The position numbers and the translations under genes are program-made. A model generated the notes under the pieces. The model made no database searches. It had not been told where the DNA came from and worked only from the letters and a program-made list of their open reading frames with translations. DNA of 64,000 bases from Alistipes sp. (GTDB lineage: Bacteria; Bacteroidota; Bacteroidia; Bacteroidales; Rikenellaceae). Of this stretch, positions 51,652-59,289 are shown in pieces. The stretch covers positions 24,640 to 88,639 of the forward strand of contig JAGBTQ010000026.1 in NCBI GenBank assembly GCA_017631275.1, read 5' to 3'. Each line of letters opens with the position of its first letter. The stretch's first letter is position 1.

Positions 51652-51780
51652 ATTTCTTGTGATAAGCCGCAATCTGCGGCACATCGTAAAAAGCTGACTA
51701 CCCGAGGCTGTACGTTTGAGTACTATCCTCGGGTAGTCCCTTTTCAGATGCACCACATCTCACGACTTCTAACAACAAAT
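51652..51780. repeat. Stop-codon palindromic repeat, tandem copy D
   Basis: The outer arms ATTTCTTGT (51652-51660) and ACAACAAAT (51772-51780) have one mismatch. The inner stem is GACTACCCGAGG (51696-51707) with CCTCGGGTAGTC (51727-51738). It is joined to copy C by two bases, like A and A2. Confidence 0.83.
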
Positions 51781-52027
51781 CCTTTCTTGCTGATTGAGGT
51801 GGGCAGGGGCAAAAGAGTCCAAAGAGTCCAAAGGGGTAGAAAAAATACCCTTTCTGCCCCTTTTAATAGGATAAATAGGACCGCTACGCTTGATGGGTAA
51901 CGCTTCGCTTGATGGGAGAATAGGGAATTTAGGGAGAAGATTAGCGGTTGGGCTTTGCGGATAAATGTCGATAGCGCCTCCCTAAGTTCCTTAAATTCAC
52001 TAAATTCCTTAAATTCACTATCTCGGC
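51781..52027. repeat. Mosaic intergenic repeat block 4
   Basis: No gene seen. It begins with a GCTGATTGAGGTGG remnant of the unit that follows copies A2 and B. Next come AGAGTCCAAAG duplications and GATGGGTAACGCTTCGCTTGATGGG-like wording in pieces, then CCTTAAATTCACTA reiterations as at 54700. An inverted pair (GGGTA..TACCC) near 51835 lies within it. Confidence 0.55.
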
Positions 52028-52029
52028 GC

Positions 52030-53118
52030 TTACCCTCTTATACCATCAACTATGCGTTTTATTATCTGCTGCATTTCGGGGTATTGCTCCTCCATGCTTT
52101 GTAGCAAGCGGTATTGTGCACGTGCGCGCACGAGGTTGTGCTCGGGGTATGCCGTCTTGTAGTAGGTGTCGCCATCGATGTAGTCCATTAAGAAGCGCAA
52201 CACCTGCTCGAAGGTTATATATATGCCCGAGAATGCCAGCCACTCCCTCTCGCTCTGTGTCATTGTCGAGCCTCGCTTAGCAAGATAACCCTCGGCATAG
52301 TGACGGAAGGTGTCGATGTTCATCGCAACACGGCTTAACTCTTTGTCGTCCTCAGCGCCCATGTTGGTGTAGGAGCGTATGGCATCGCCAAAGTCGTTTA
52401 GCGAGGTGCTGCTCATAACGGTGTCGAGGTCGATTACACACAACACTTCGTCATTCTCGTCGAAGAGGATGTTGCTCAGCTTGGTGTCGTTGTGGGTAAC
52501 ACGCATGGGTAGCTCGCCACGCTCCACCATAGACCAAAAGTCGAGCATCGCTCGTCGTCGGCTCTCAATCCACTCTATCTCTTCGGCTACTGAGGCCTTG
52601 CGCTGGGCTCTATCCTCGCTTAGAGCCTTGTCCCACTGCTCAAACCTCCAGCGTATATTGTGAAAGCCCTTGATAACCTCAGCCAAGGGCTCGTCAAAGT
52701 CGGCAAGCATGGCCTGAAAACGTCCTATGCCGTAGCCACCCATGTAGGCGAGGCGTGGGGTGTCGGCCTTGTCGTGCGTTACGGAGCCCTCGATAAAGAG
52801 CGATACAGCCCAGAAGTTCTCGCCATCGTGATAGTAGAGCTCGCCCTCCTTGGTAGGTATCACCGTGAGCACCTCGCGCTCGGGGTCGCCGCCCTCAGCC
52901 GCAACTTTAAGTTTGAGGTGGGCTGTTACGCGTGCAATATTGTTCATCATCGCCCCAATGTTGGGGAAGATGTGGTGGTTCTTGCGCTGAAGAATGTAGC
53001 GTCGAGAGTCGGTTGTGAGGATATAGCTATCGTTGATAAAGCCTGCACCTAAGCTCTTAATATCTAATGCTTTGCCCTCGATGGCAAACCTATTGGCAAT
53101 GTCGTATAGATCTCTCAT
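52030..53118 (-). CDS. Sugar 1-kinase of the aminoglycoside phosphotransferase fold, NahK-like
   Basis: A 362-residue kinase of the APH/choline-kinase fold. A glycine-rich start contains GAGFINDSYIL at about residues 24-34. The catalytic loop is VTHNDTKLSNILFDEN, with the catalytic Asp in HND, and the metal site CVIDLDTVMSSTSLNDFGDA follows. Length and these phrases match N-acetylhexosamine 1-kinase (NahK), which phosphorylates GlcNAc or GalNAc at C1. Given the GH20 hexosaminidase in the same window, salvage of hexosamines is plausible but not shown. It is followed on the same strand by no clear partner. Confidence 0.78.
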   Translation of the reverse strand: MRDLYDIANRFAIEGKALDIKSLGAGFINDSYILTTDSRRYILQRKNHHIFPNIGAMMNNIARVTAHLKLKVAAEGGDPEREVLTVIPTKEGELYYHDGENFWAVSLFIEGSVTHDKADTPRLAYMGGYGIGRFQAMLADFDEPLAEVIKGFHNIRWRFEQWDKALSEDRAQRKASVAEEIEWIESRRRAMLDFWSMVERGELPMRVTHNDTKLSNILFDENDEVLCVIDLDTVMSSTSLNDFGDAIRSYTNMGAEDDKELSRVAMNIDTFRHYAEGYLAKRGSTMTQSEREWLAFSGIYITFEQVLRFLMDYIDGDTYYKTAYPEHNLVRARAQYRLLQSMEEQYPEMQQIIKRIVDGIRG

Positions 53119-53130
53119 ATTCGTGCCCTG

Positions 53131-53338
53131 TTACTCTGCAAAATAGAATGTTAAGCCATCAACCTTATCCCAGTTGCCACGTGTGAAGTCGGGTATCTTG
53201 ACAGGCTTGCTGCCATTCTCGATAGATATGCTTGGCAACGCTCGCCTCAAATAGTTTATGCTTCGAATCTTGACACCCACCACTTAGTGCTACTACAGAG
53301 AGAAGCACCATGCTCCACACTTGCTCTATAAATCTCAT
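53131..53338 (-). pseudogene. Small lipoprotein gene broken by a frameshift
   Basis: The gene opens at 53338 with a lipoprotein signal (MRFIEQVWSMVLLSVVALSG, lipobox LSGGC). After about 30 residues that frame turns into an unlikely sequence and stops. The next frame carries a well-formed continuation (LPSISIENGSKPVKIPDF, then RGNWDKVDGLTFYFAE) to a TAA at 53131. The pieces join if one or two bases are changed between about 53240 and 53275. A TACATTTG -7 box lies 27 bases upstream. It may be a true pseudogene or a sequencing error. No family is recognised. Confidence 0.55.
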
Positions 53339-53400
53339 AGCTCTAATTTTAAGATTAGTTACTACAAATGTACTACATTTAGCTCTAATAGGCAAGCCCG

Positions 53401-53444
53401 ACAAAACAAAAAGCGGGAGCGACTAACATGTTTTAGTCACTCCC
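53401..53444 (-). terminator. Terminator of the sigma-factor operon
   Basis: On the minus strand GGGAGTGACTAA pairs with TTAGTCGCTCCC around a short loop and is followed by GCTTTTTGTTTTG. Confidence 0.85.
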
Positions 53445-53466
53445 GAACTTAGAACGGAGGGTTGCC

Positions 53467-53631
53467 TTAGCGCTTAAACTTGAAGATGTCGGTGAGATAT
53501 GTATCTAGGAACATCAACTCGTGGTCGCCCTGATATAGGTCGTTAAGCAGCAAGTCCTCCTCACTAAAAAGTTGTAATGTGCGATTGTCAATTTCCTCCA
53601 TAGGCACTCTGTTATTGAGGTTTTCACCCAT
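53467..53631 (-). CDS. 54-residue acidic protein downstream of the ECF sigma gene
   Basis: A short open frame of 54 residues, from ATG at 53631 to TAA at 53467. It is acidic and helical (MEEIDNRTLQLFSEEDLLLN), ending in a basic tail (FKFKR). No membrane segment is present. It lies 37 bases after the sigma-factor gene on the same strand and is closed by a strong terminator directly after its stop, which supports it as a real gene. An anti-sigma or sigma-modulating role is suggested only by position; small anti-sigma factors are usually larger or membrane-bound. No family is recognised. Confidence 0.6.
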   Translation of the reverse strand: MGENLNNRVPMEEIDNRTLQLFSEEDLLLNDLYQGDHELMFLDTYLTDIFKFKR

Positions 53632-53668
53632 ATAACGAGAGTGGCTTGTGGCTTATTGTGCAATCGTG

Positions 53669-54259
53669 CTAATTTAATACAATATTATTCTCCTTGATCA
53701 TGCGTCGCAGGTTGATAAGTGCGTAGCGCATACGGCCTAGCGCGGTGTTTATGCTCACCTCGGTCTGCTCGGCAATCTCCTGGAACGATAGCTTCGAGTA
53801 GTAGCGTAGGCGCACCACCTCCTGCTGCTCGTCGGGCAACTGGTCGATAAGGTTGCGCACGGTCTGCTCCACCTCGCTAAGCACTATGTTATCCTCGGCA
53901 GTAGGCTCCGAGAAGCGCATGGTGCCAATTAGGTCGTAGCCCGCCTCCGACTCGTTGACCTGCTTGCTCGCCTTCTCCCTACGGAAGAAGTCCAATACAC
54001 GGTTGTGTGCTATACGTAGCACCCATGATAGGAACTTGCCCGAATCGACATAGCGACCCTCGTCGATGACCTGCACGGCCTTGATAAATGTCTCTTGGAA
54101 GATATCATTGGCGATGTCGTCGTCCTTGACCATCATGCCAATATAGTTGCGCACACGCTGACTGTGGCGCTCAATAAGTTCAGATATTGCACTCCTATCC
54201 CCCGAAAGGTAGTTGTTAAGCAACACACGGTCGCTTAAAACATTCACATTCGCGTTCAT
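53669..54259 (-). CDS. ECF-type RNA polymerase sigma factor
   Basis: A 196-residue sigma factor. Region 2 lies at about residues 25-95, with NDIFQETFIKAVQVIDEG and FLSWVLRIAHNRVLDFFRRE. An acidic linker follows, then region 4 at about 140-190 with LPDEQQEVVRLRYYSKLSFQEIAEQT and a helix-turn-helix. Bacteroidota ECF factors commonly respond to cell-envelope stress or TonB signalling through a neighbouring anti-sigma. No FecR-like gene is present here; only a 54-residue frame follows. Target genes are unknown. Confidence 0.93.
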   Translation of the reverse strand: MNANVNVLSDRVLLNNYLSGDRSAISELIERHSQRVRNYIGMMVKDDDIANDIFQETFIKAVQVIDEGRYVDSGKFLSWVLRIAHNRVLDFFRREKASKQVNESEAGYDLIGTMRFSEPTAEDNIVLSEVEQTVRNLIDQLPDEQQEVVRLRYYSKLSFQEIAEQTEVSINTALGRMRYALINLRRMIKENNIVLN

Positions 54260-54539
54260 ACTCTACAAATTTTAAGTTAGTTTAGAGCAGAGATGTTTCG
54301 ATAGGCGTATAAATTTTTGTAGTTAATATTGTTGTTTCCGATTGCAAGATATGAATAAATTCTCAAACTACAAAATCTCATTTCCTTTGCCATACATCAC
54401 TAAAGTTGCCAAAATTATCTGTATGTACGTGGCAAACATCGTGCCAATCAGCAGTTTAGCTGTGTGCGATAGTGAAAATATGGTGTTTTGCAAATTCAGC
54501 GAAACGCCAAAATCTGCCGGTGAAACGACAGCGTAATTA

Positions 54540-54760
54540 ATAATAAAGTGAAAGGTGAGAGGGGAAAAGTGAAAAGTGAAAGGTGAAAAGTAAGGTATGC
54601 TTCGCACGGGGTTAATGGGATAGATGGGACAAATGGGAAATTCCCATCGAGCGAAGCGTTACCCATTAAGCGTTAGCGCCCCCATCTCTCCCATCAAGCT
54701 TTAGCGCCTCCCTAAACTCCTTAAATTCACTATCTCTGCGTCCCATCGCCCCCCACCTTG
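54540..54760. repeat. Mosaic intergenic repeat block 5
   Basis: Contains GTGAAAGGTGAGA/GAAAAGTG reiterations, the core AAGTAAGGTATGCTTCGCAC followed by GGGGTTAA, then TGGGATAGATGGGACAAATGG and its reverse, CCCATCGAGCGAAGCGTTACC and CTCCTTAAATTCACTA. Each module recurs in one or more of the other blocks (4949, 10929, 25349, 51781). The rest of the 54260-54830 gap is AT-rich with no gene I can support. Confidence 0.6.
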
Positions 54761-54788
54761 CACTTTCCGAAAATTTTGTTTAATTTTG
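54757..54788 (+). promoter_or_regulatory. Probable promoter of the LRR lipoprotein gene
   Basis: TAATTTTG (54781-54788) with CTTG 20 bases upstream (54757-54760), 42 bases before the ATG. Confidence 0.55.
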
Positions 54789-54830
54789 TACTACATAAAT
54801 TATGTTTACTAACCCACAATAAATACTACT

Positions 54831-56285
54831 ATGAAAAAACATTTTACTCTCCTTGCCCTTTTGGGTATGGTTGCCATAGGCTGTACCGAGGGCGGTATTG
54901 ACACTGGTGGTGGCAATAACAATCAAAATATTGTGTTTGCTGATAGCTCTGTGAAGGCTCTGTGCGTTGCAAATTGGGATAGCGATGGCGATGGTGAGCT
55001 ATCGTATGATGAGGCTGCGGCAGTAACCGATATAGGCACGACATTTCAGTATTCGGAGATAACATCATTCGATGAGCTTGAGTACTTCACGGGTTTGACA
55101 GCAATTAGTGAGTATGCATTCCAGGATTGTTATAACCTAACAAGCATTAATATTCCCGATGGTGTAATGACTATAGGAGATGTTGCATTTTATAATTGTT
55201 TTAGCCTCACAAACGCAACTATACCTAACAGCGTAACTAAGATTGGAATTTCAGCATTCAATGGTTGCGCTAACCTTCAGAGTATAGTAATTCCCGATGG
55301 TACAACCGAGATTGGTGGTTATGCATTTTCTGGTTGCCGCAGCCTAACAAGCGTAACCATACCCGATAGTGTAACCACGATAGGATATGCGATATTTAAT
55401 TCTTGTACTAGCTTGCATGAGCTCAAGGGCAAGTTTGCAACAGATGATAACAGGTGCCTTGTTGTAGATGGCGTGTTTAACTCATTTGCTCCCGCTGGAC
55501 TAACAGAATATGCGATACCTAATGGCATTACAGCGATTGGACATAATGCATTTGAGGATTGCAGCAATCTGACAAGTGTAACCATACCTGATGGCATAAC
55601 AGAGATTGGAAGTTATACATTCATGCGTTGCAGTAGCCTAACAAGCATAACCATTCCTGATAGCGTAACAGCAATTGGATTGGCTGCATTTGGTGATTGC
55701 AACAATCTCCAAGAGTTTAATGGTAAGTTTGCATCGGAAGATGGAAGATCTCTTATAGTAGATGGAGTGCTCAATTCATTTGCCCCTGCAGGACTTACGG
55801 AGTATGCGATTCCTGATGGTGTAGTAGAGATTGGTGAGAGCTCGTTTTATAATTGTCGAAGTCTAACAAGTGTAACTTTCCCTGATAGTGTTACTTGTAT
55901 CGGCTATAATGCATTTGCTAGCTGCATTGGACTTACAGGTGTAGTTATTCCCGATAGTGTAACTCAGTTGGATATCTATGCATTCTTAGGTTGTAGCAAC
56001 CTAACAAGTGTAACCATTGGTAGTGGTGTAGCCGAGATTGGAGATTCAGCATTCTATGGTTGCAATTCACTCGCAAGCGTTTATTGTAAGCCATCAACAC
56101 CTCCTGTTTTGGAATCTGAGGTATTTAAGCACTATGCAGAAGAGTTGGGCGCTATTGCAAACTTAGATTGCGCAATATATGTACCCGCAAACTCGATAGC
56201 GGCGTATAGATTGAGTGATTATTGGAGCGACTATGTGGATAATATCGTAGCTTATGATTTTGAGAAGGGTGAGGTTGTAGAGTAA
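54831..56285 (+). CDS. BspA-like leucine-rich repeat lipoprotein
   Basis: A 484-residue lipoprotein (lipobox MVAIGCTEG, Cys18). A calcium-loop-like segment DSDGDGELSYDEAAAV sits at about residues 44-60. At least ten LRR_5 (BspA-type) repeats follow, with the pattern LTSVTIPDSVTTIG then AF and C. Two longer units (about residues 195-240 and 290-335) repeat GKFA-DD/ED-R-L-VDGV-NSFAPAGLTEYAIP, showing internal duplication. BspA-like proteins bind host matrix proteins or mediate adhesion and co-aggregation. Surface exposure is inferred. A clear terminator follows. Confidence 0.9.
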   Translation: MKKHFTLLALLGMVAIGCTEGGIDTGGGNNNQNIVFADSSVKALCVANWDSDGDGELSYDEAAAVTDIGTTFQYSEITSFDELEYFTGLTAISEYAFQDCYNLTSINIPDGVMTIGDVAFYNCFSLTNATIPNSVTKIGISAFNGCANLQSIVIPDGTTEIGGYAFSGCRSLTSVTIPDSVTTIGYAIFNSCTSLHELKGKFATDDNRCLVVDGVFNSFAPAGLTEYAIPNGITAIGHNAFEDCSNLTSVTIPDGITEIGSYTFMRCSSLTSITIPDSVTAIGLAAFGDCNNLQEFNGKFASEDGRSLIVDGVLNSFAPAGLTEYAIPDGVVEIGESSFYNCRSLTSVTFPDSVTCIGYNAFASCIGLTGVVIPDSVTQLDIYAFLGCSNLTSVTIGSGVAEIGDSAFYGCNSLASVYCKPSTPPVLESEVFKHYAEELGAIANLDCAIYVPANSIAAYRLSDYWSDYVDNIVAYDFEKGEVVE

Positions 56286-56305
56286 GTCTATATAGTGCCA
56301 AAACA

Positions 56306-56336
56306 AAAAGGTCTGCCATTGTGTGGCAGACCTTTT
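56306..56336. terminator. Bidirectional terminator between LRR gene and fabD
   Basis: AAAAAGGTCTGCCA and TGGCAGACCTTTT pair around a short loop, with A and T runs at both ends. Confidence 0.88.
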
Positions 56337-56355
56337 ACGTGTATTTTATGTTGTT

Positions 56356-57237
56356 CTACAGCGTTGACTTTGACTCAACAGCCACCTCGCGGCTAACCTT
56401 CGATACCAAGCCCTGAAGAACGTTGCCGGGGCCGAGCTCCGTGAACTCTGTTACGCCGTCCTCGAGCATCTTCTCAACAATCTGAGTCCAACGCACAGGG
56501 GCAGTGAGCTGAGCGATAAGGTTCTTCTTAATAAGCTCTGCATCGGTGTATGGCAGTGCGTCTACGTTCTGATATACAGGGCATGATGGTGTCATAAACT
56601 CTGCCTCGGCGATAGCTGCCTCGAGCTCCTGGCGTGCTGGCTCCATGAGTGGAGAGTGGAAGGCACCACCCACAGGAAGGCGCAACGCACGACGAGCACC
56701 CGCCTCCTTGAGCTTTACGCAAGCCTCATCAACAGCCGCATCAGCGCCCGAGATAACGAGCTGACCAGGGCAGTTGTAGTTAGCGCCGATAACAACGCCA
56801 TCAACCGCTGCACACACCTCCTCAACAGTCTTGTCGTCCAAGCCGAGCACCGCAGCCATGCCTCCTGGCTGCTGCTCGCAGCACTTCTGCATAGCCATAG
56901 CGCGCTTCGACACGAGCTTTAGGCCGTCTTCGAACGACAAAGCACCCGCAACAACCAATGCCGAGAACTCGCCGAGCGAGTGGCCAGCAACAGCATCAGG
57001 CTTAACGCCAAGCGCCTTAGCCAAGATTACCGAGTGGAGGAATACCGCAGGCTGAGTAACCTTTGTCTGCTTAAGCTCCTCGGGCGTACCCTCAAACATG
57101 ATGTCGGTGATGCGGAAGCCCAAAATCTCGTTAGCCTTCTCGAAGAGAGCCTTAGCCTCGGGCACATTATCGTAGATCTCCTTACCCATGCCTACAGCCT
57201 GTGAGCCCTGACCTGGGAATACGTATGCGTGTTTCAT
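56356..57237 (-). CDS. fabD: Malonyl-CoA:ACP transacylase
   Basis: A 293-residue enzyme starting YVFPGQGSQAVGMGKEIYD. The active-site Ser lies in AGHSLGEFSALVVAGA near residue 90, and the catalytic His in GAFHSPLM near residue 196. The C-terminal GPGNVLQGLV closes the family motif set. It transfers malonyl from CoA to acyl carrier protein at the start of fatty acid synthesis. Unlike in many bacteria, it is not clustered with other fab genes here, and it has its own full-consensus promoter. Confidence 0.96.
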   Translation of the reverse strand: MKHAYVFPGQGSQAVGMGKEIYDNVPEAKALFEKANEILGFRITDIMFEGTPEELKQTKVTQPAVFLHSVILAKALGVKPDAVAGHSLGEFSALVVAGALSFEDGLKLVSKRAMAMQKCCEQQPGGMAAVLGLDDKTVEEVCAAVDGVVIGANYNCPGQLVISGADAAVDEACVKLKEAGARRALRLPVGGAFHSPLMEPARQELEAAIAEAEFMTPSCPVYQNVDALPYTDAELIKKNLIAQLTAPVRWTQIVEKMLEDGVTEFTELGPGNVLQGLVSKVSREVAVESKSTL

Positions 57238-57290
57238 TCTATTTCGGTTTTAGTTGATAATAATCAATGTTTTACACTCTTTACAACGCG

Positions 57291-57321
57291 CAAAGGTAGC
57301 AATTATTTTGTAACTACCAAA
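57291..57321 (-). promoter_or_regulatory. Promoter of fabD
   Basis: On the minus strand TTTG (57318-57321), a 19-base spacer and TACCTTTG (57291-57298): full consensus match. Confidence 0.8.
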
Positions 57322-57332
57322 CTTAGTGCATT

Positions 57333-57851
57333 TTATAGCAAGCACTGAAACTCAACCTCGGCAACATAGCCCCCCTCGCGCCTAAGCCACGCCTTGCGTC
57401 GTCCGCACTCCTCGAAGCCACAGCGCCTAAATAGCTCGACACTCGGCGCGTTGTCCTCGGCAACAGATGCCCAAATCTGATTTACGAAGAGGGTGGTGCG
57501 GCCATACTCCTTGATAGCCTCGATGGCGCTACGAGCAAAGCCCATGCGGCGGTTTTCGTTGGCGTAGATGAGTATGCCTATGCCAAAGCGTGAGTTTTGG
57601 GGGTCGAAGTCGATGATGTCGAGGGTGCCTATGGCCATGCCGTTGCTCTCGACGATGAGGCGCATCTGGCGTGTGGCATATATGTCGTAGTTCTGCTCCT
57701 CGATGAAGTGTTGTAGCCTCTCGCGCGACACGGGACCACAGCTACCACTAACACGCCATACTTCTGGGTCGTTCTCCCAGAGGTATAGCAGCTCAAGGTC
57801 GCTGGGCTCGAGTGCTCGAAGCCTACACTTGTCGCCTACAATGCTTAGCAT
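57333..57851 (-). CDS. GNAT family N-acetyltransferase (RimJ/RimL-like)
   Basis: A 172-residue acetyltransferase with the RimJ/RimL-type start LRALEPSDLELLYLWENDPEVW. Motif A, the acetyl-CoA site, is FGIGILIYANENRRMGFARSAI, and the late strand SVELFRRCGFEECGRRKAW is characteristic. The substrate, protein N-terminus or small molecule such as spermidine, cannot be told. It starts one base after the upstream ROK regulator gene, so both are probably expressed together. Confidence 0.88.
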   Translation of the reverse strand: MLSIVGDKCRLRALEPSDLELLYLWENDPEVWRVSGSCGPVSRERLQHFIEEQNYDIYATRQMRLIVESNGMAIGTLDIIDFDPQNSRFGIGILIYANENRRMGFARSAIEAIKEYGRTTLFVNQIWASVAEDNAPSVELFRRCGFEECGRRKAWLRREGGYVAEVEFQCLL

Positions 57852-57852
57852 A

Positions 57853-59082
57853 CTACAAGCCGATAACCTTGTTGCGAATGAGCATGGCTACGCCCCATGC
57901 ACTTGCGCTGTCTGACATCTTCGACACTCGGAACTTGGTATCCTTATATACAAGGTTGAGCGAGTATTTGTTTGTCGATGACTTGAGTGGTAGCATGAGG
58001 TATTCGCCCGCCTGTGCGAGGTTGCCACCCACGATAACGGTCTCAGGGTTGAAGGTGTTGATAAGGAAGGCTACGGCCTTGCCCACCTTCTCGCCCGCCT
58101 CCTCGATAAGCTCGATTGCAAGGTTATCGTCGTTGTGTGCCGCAGCAATGATGTCGTTGATGTGAATGCTCTCGCCACGGTCGTACATCTCGCGTAGGCA
58201 GGTGTTCACGCCGCTGCGTATGAGCTGCACAATCTTATCTTCTATGGCAATACCCGACACCTCGGTCTCCAAGCAGCCCTTCTTGCCACAGCCACAGATA
58301 ATCTCGTTGTTGAAGAATGGGATATGTCCGAACTCGCCCGCAAAGCCATTCTTGCCGTAGTAGAGCTTGCCGTCGATGACAATGCCGATAGCCACACCAC
58401 GACCCATGTGCAGATATATCACGTTACTCTCGTTCTTTGCCTTGCCTGTGGTGTACTCGGCATAGCAGCGTGCGCGGGTGTCGTTCTCGAGCATCACGCG
58501 TATGCCTATGCGCTTAGATATTATGTCGCGCAACGACTCCTCGCACGAGGTGAAATACTTATACGAGCGACCCGTTTCGGGGTTTACGCGACCCACGATA
58601 GATACGCCCACGCCGAGAATCTTCTCGCGGTCGATGCCGCAGTTGGCAACAAAATTCTCAACATTCTGGCATATACGCTCAAGACACTGAGGCCTATCCA
58701 CAAGCTCGAAGCTGGTGTCTATCTGCTCGTTGATTACGTTGTTCTGAAGGTCGGTAACGGCGTAGGTCATGTGGTCACGGCCCACGTTTATGCCGACAAA
58801 GTATATTGCCGAGTTTGCCAAGCCGAATACATTGGGGCGACGGCCACCCGGTGTTTCGACCTTGCCCAGGTCGATAACAATCCTATCATCGACCAACTCC
58901 TGCACCAGCTTGGTCATCGTTGGCACGCTTATGTGTAGCTCGCGCGTAAGCTCCGAGAGTGTAGACTCTCCGTTTAGCGCCATGTAGGCAATTATGTTGC
59001 GCTTGATGATATTATTTTTGTGGGTGATGCCCTTGATGTTGCTGTCGGCATCTATGTTGAAAAACTTTGCTAAAGATGTCAT
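57853..59082 (-). CDS. ROK-family transcriptional regulator
   Basis: A 409-residue protein. An N-terminal winged helix-turn-helix at about 25-80 has NIIAYMALNGESTLSELTREL and SVPTMTKLVQELVDD. A ROK sugar-kinase-like domain follows, with LGVGVSIVGRVNPETG, the ATP-binding-type segment YLHMGRGVAIGIVIDGK, the zinc motif CGCGKKGCLET and the C-terminal IVGGNLAQAG. Such proteins (NagC/XylR-like) repress sugar genes and respond to a sugar or its phosphate. Hexosamine is possible given NahK-like and GH20 genes, but unproven. A CAAAGATA complement (-7 box, 59113-59120) lies about 30 bases upstream. Confidence 0.87.
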   Translation of the reverse strand: MTSLAKFFNIDADSNIKGITHKNNIIKRNIIAYMALNGESTLSELTRELHISVPTMTKLVQELVDDRIVIDLGKVETPGGRRPNVFGLANSAIYFVGINVGRDHMTYAVTDLQNNVINEQIDTSFELVDRPQCLERICQNVENFVANCGIDREKILGVGVSIVGRVNPETGRSYKYFTSCEESLRDIISKRIGIRVMLENDTRARCYAEYTTGKAKNESNVIYLHMGRGVAIGIVIDGKLYYGKNGFAGEFGHIPFFNNEIICGCGKKGCLETEVSGIAIEDKIVQLIRSGVNTCLREMYDRGESIHINDIIAAAHNDDNLAIELIEEAGEKVGKAVAFLINTFNPETVIVGGNLAQAGEYLMLPLKSSTNKYSLNLVYKDTKFRVSKMSDSASAWGVAMLIRNKVIGL

Positions 59083-59112
59083 CTTTCTCTTTGGATTTTT
59101 GTGTTGTTAGAA

Positions 59113-59120
59113 CAAAGATA
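59113..59120 (-). promoter_or_regulatory. -7 box of the ROK regulator operon
   Basis: TATCTTTG on the minus strand, 30 bases before the ATG; no -33 element at the normal distance. Long A/T-rich stretches lie upstream to 59250. Confidence 0.5.
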
Positions 59121-59227
59121 ATAAAAAATTTTTCAAATTATCTACAATATTTAATAAATTTTATCAAATATTAGTTAAATAGCGCCTCCTTGCGCTTTAG
59201 GATTATTGCCAAAAATATGGTTGATAT

Positions 59228-59258
59228 TTTGATATTACGCATATAATTACTATATTTG
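59228..59258 (+). promoter_or_regulatory. Promoter of the first TPR regulator gene
   Basis: TTTG (59228-59231), a 19-base spacer and TATATTTG (59251-59258), 31 bases before the ATG at 59290. Confidence 0.78.
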
Positions 59259-59289
59259 CATTGTGTTCCATGATAAAAAAAGTATTGAT

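Noticed and set aside
54342-54536. 64-codon frame in the gap before the LRR gene
   Set aside because: No promoter, signal or similarity; low-complexity start and lies beside repeat block 5.
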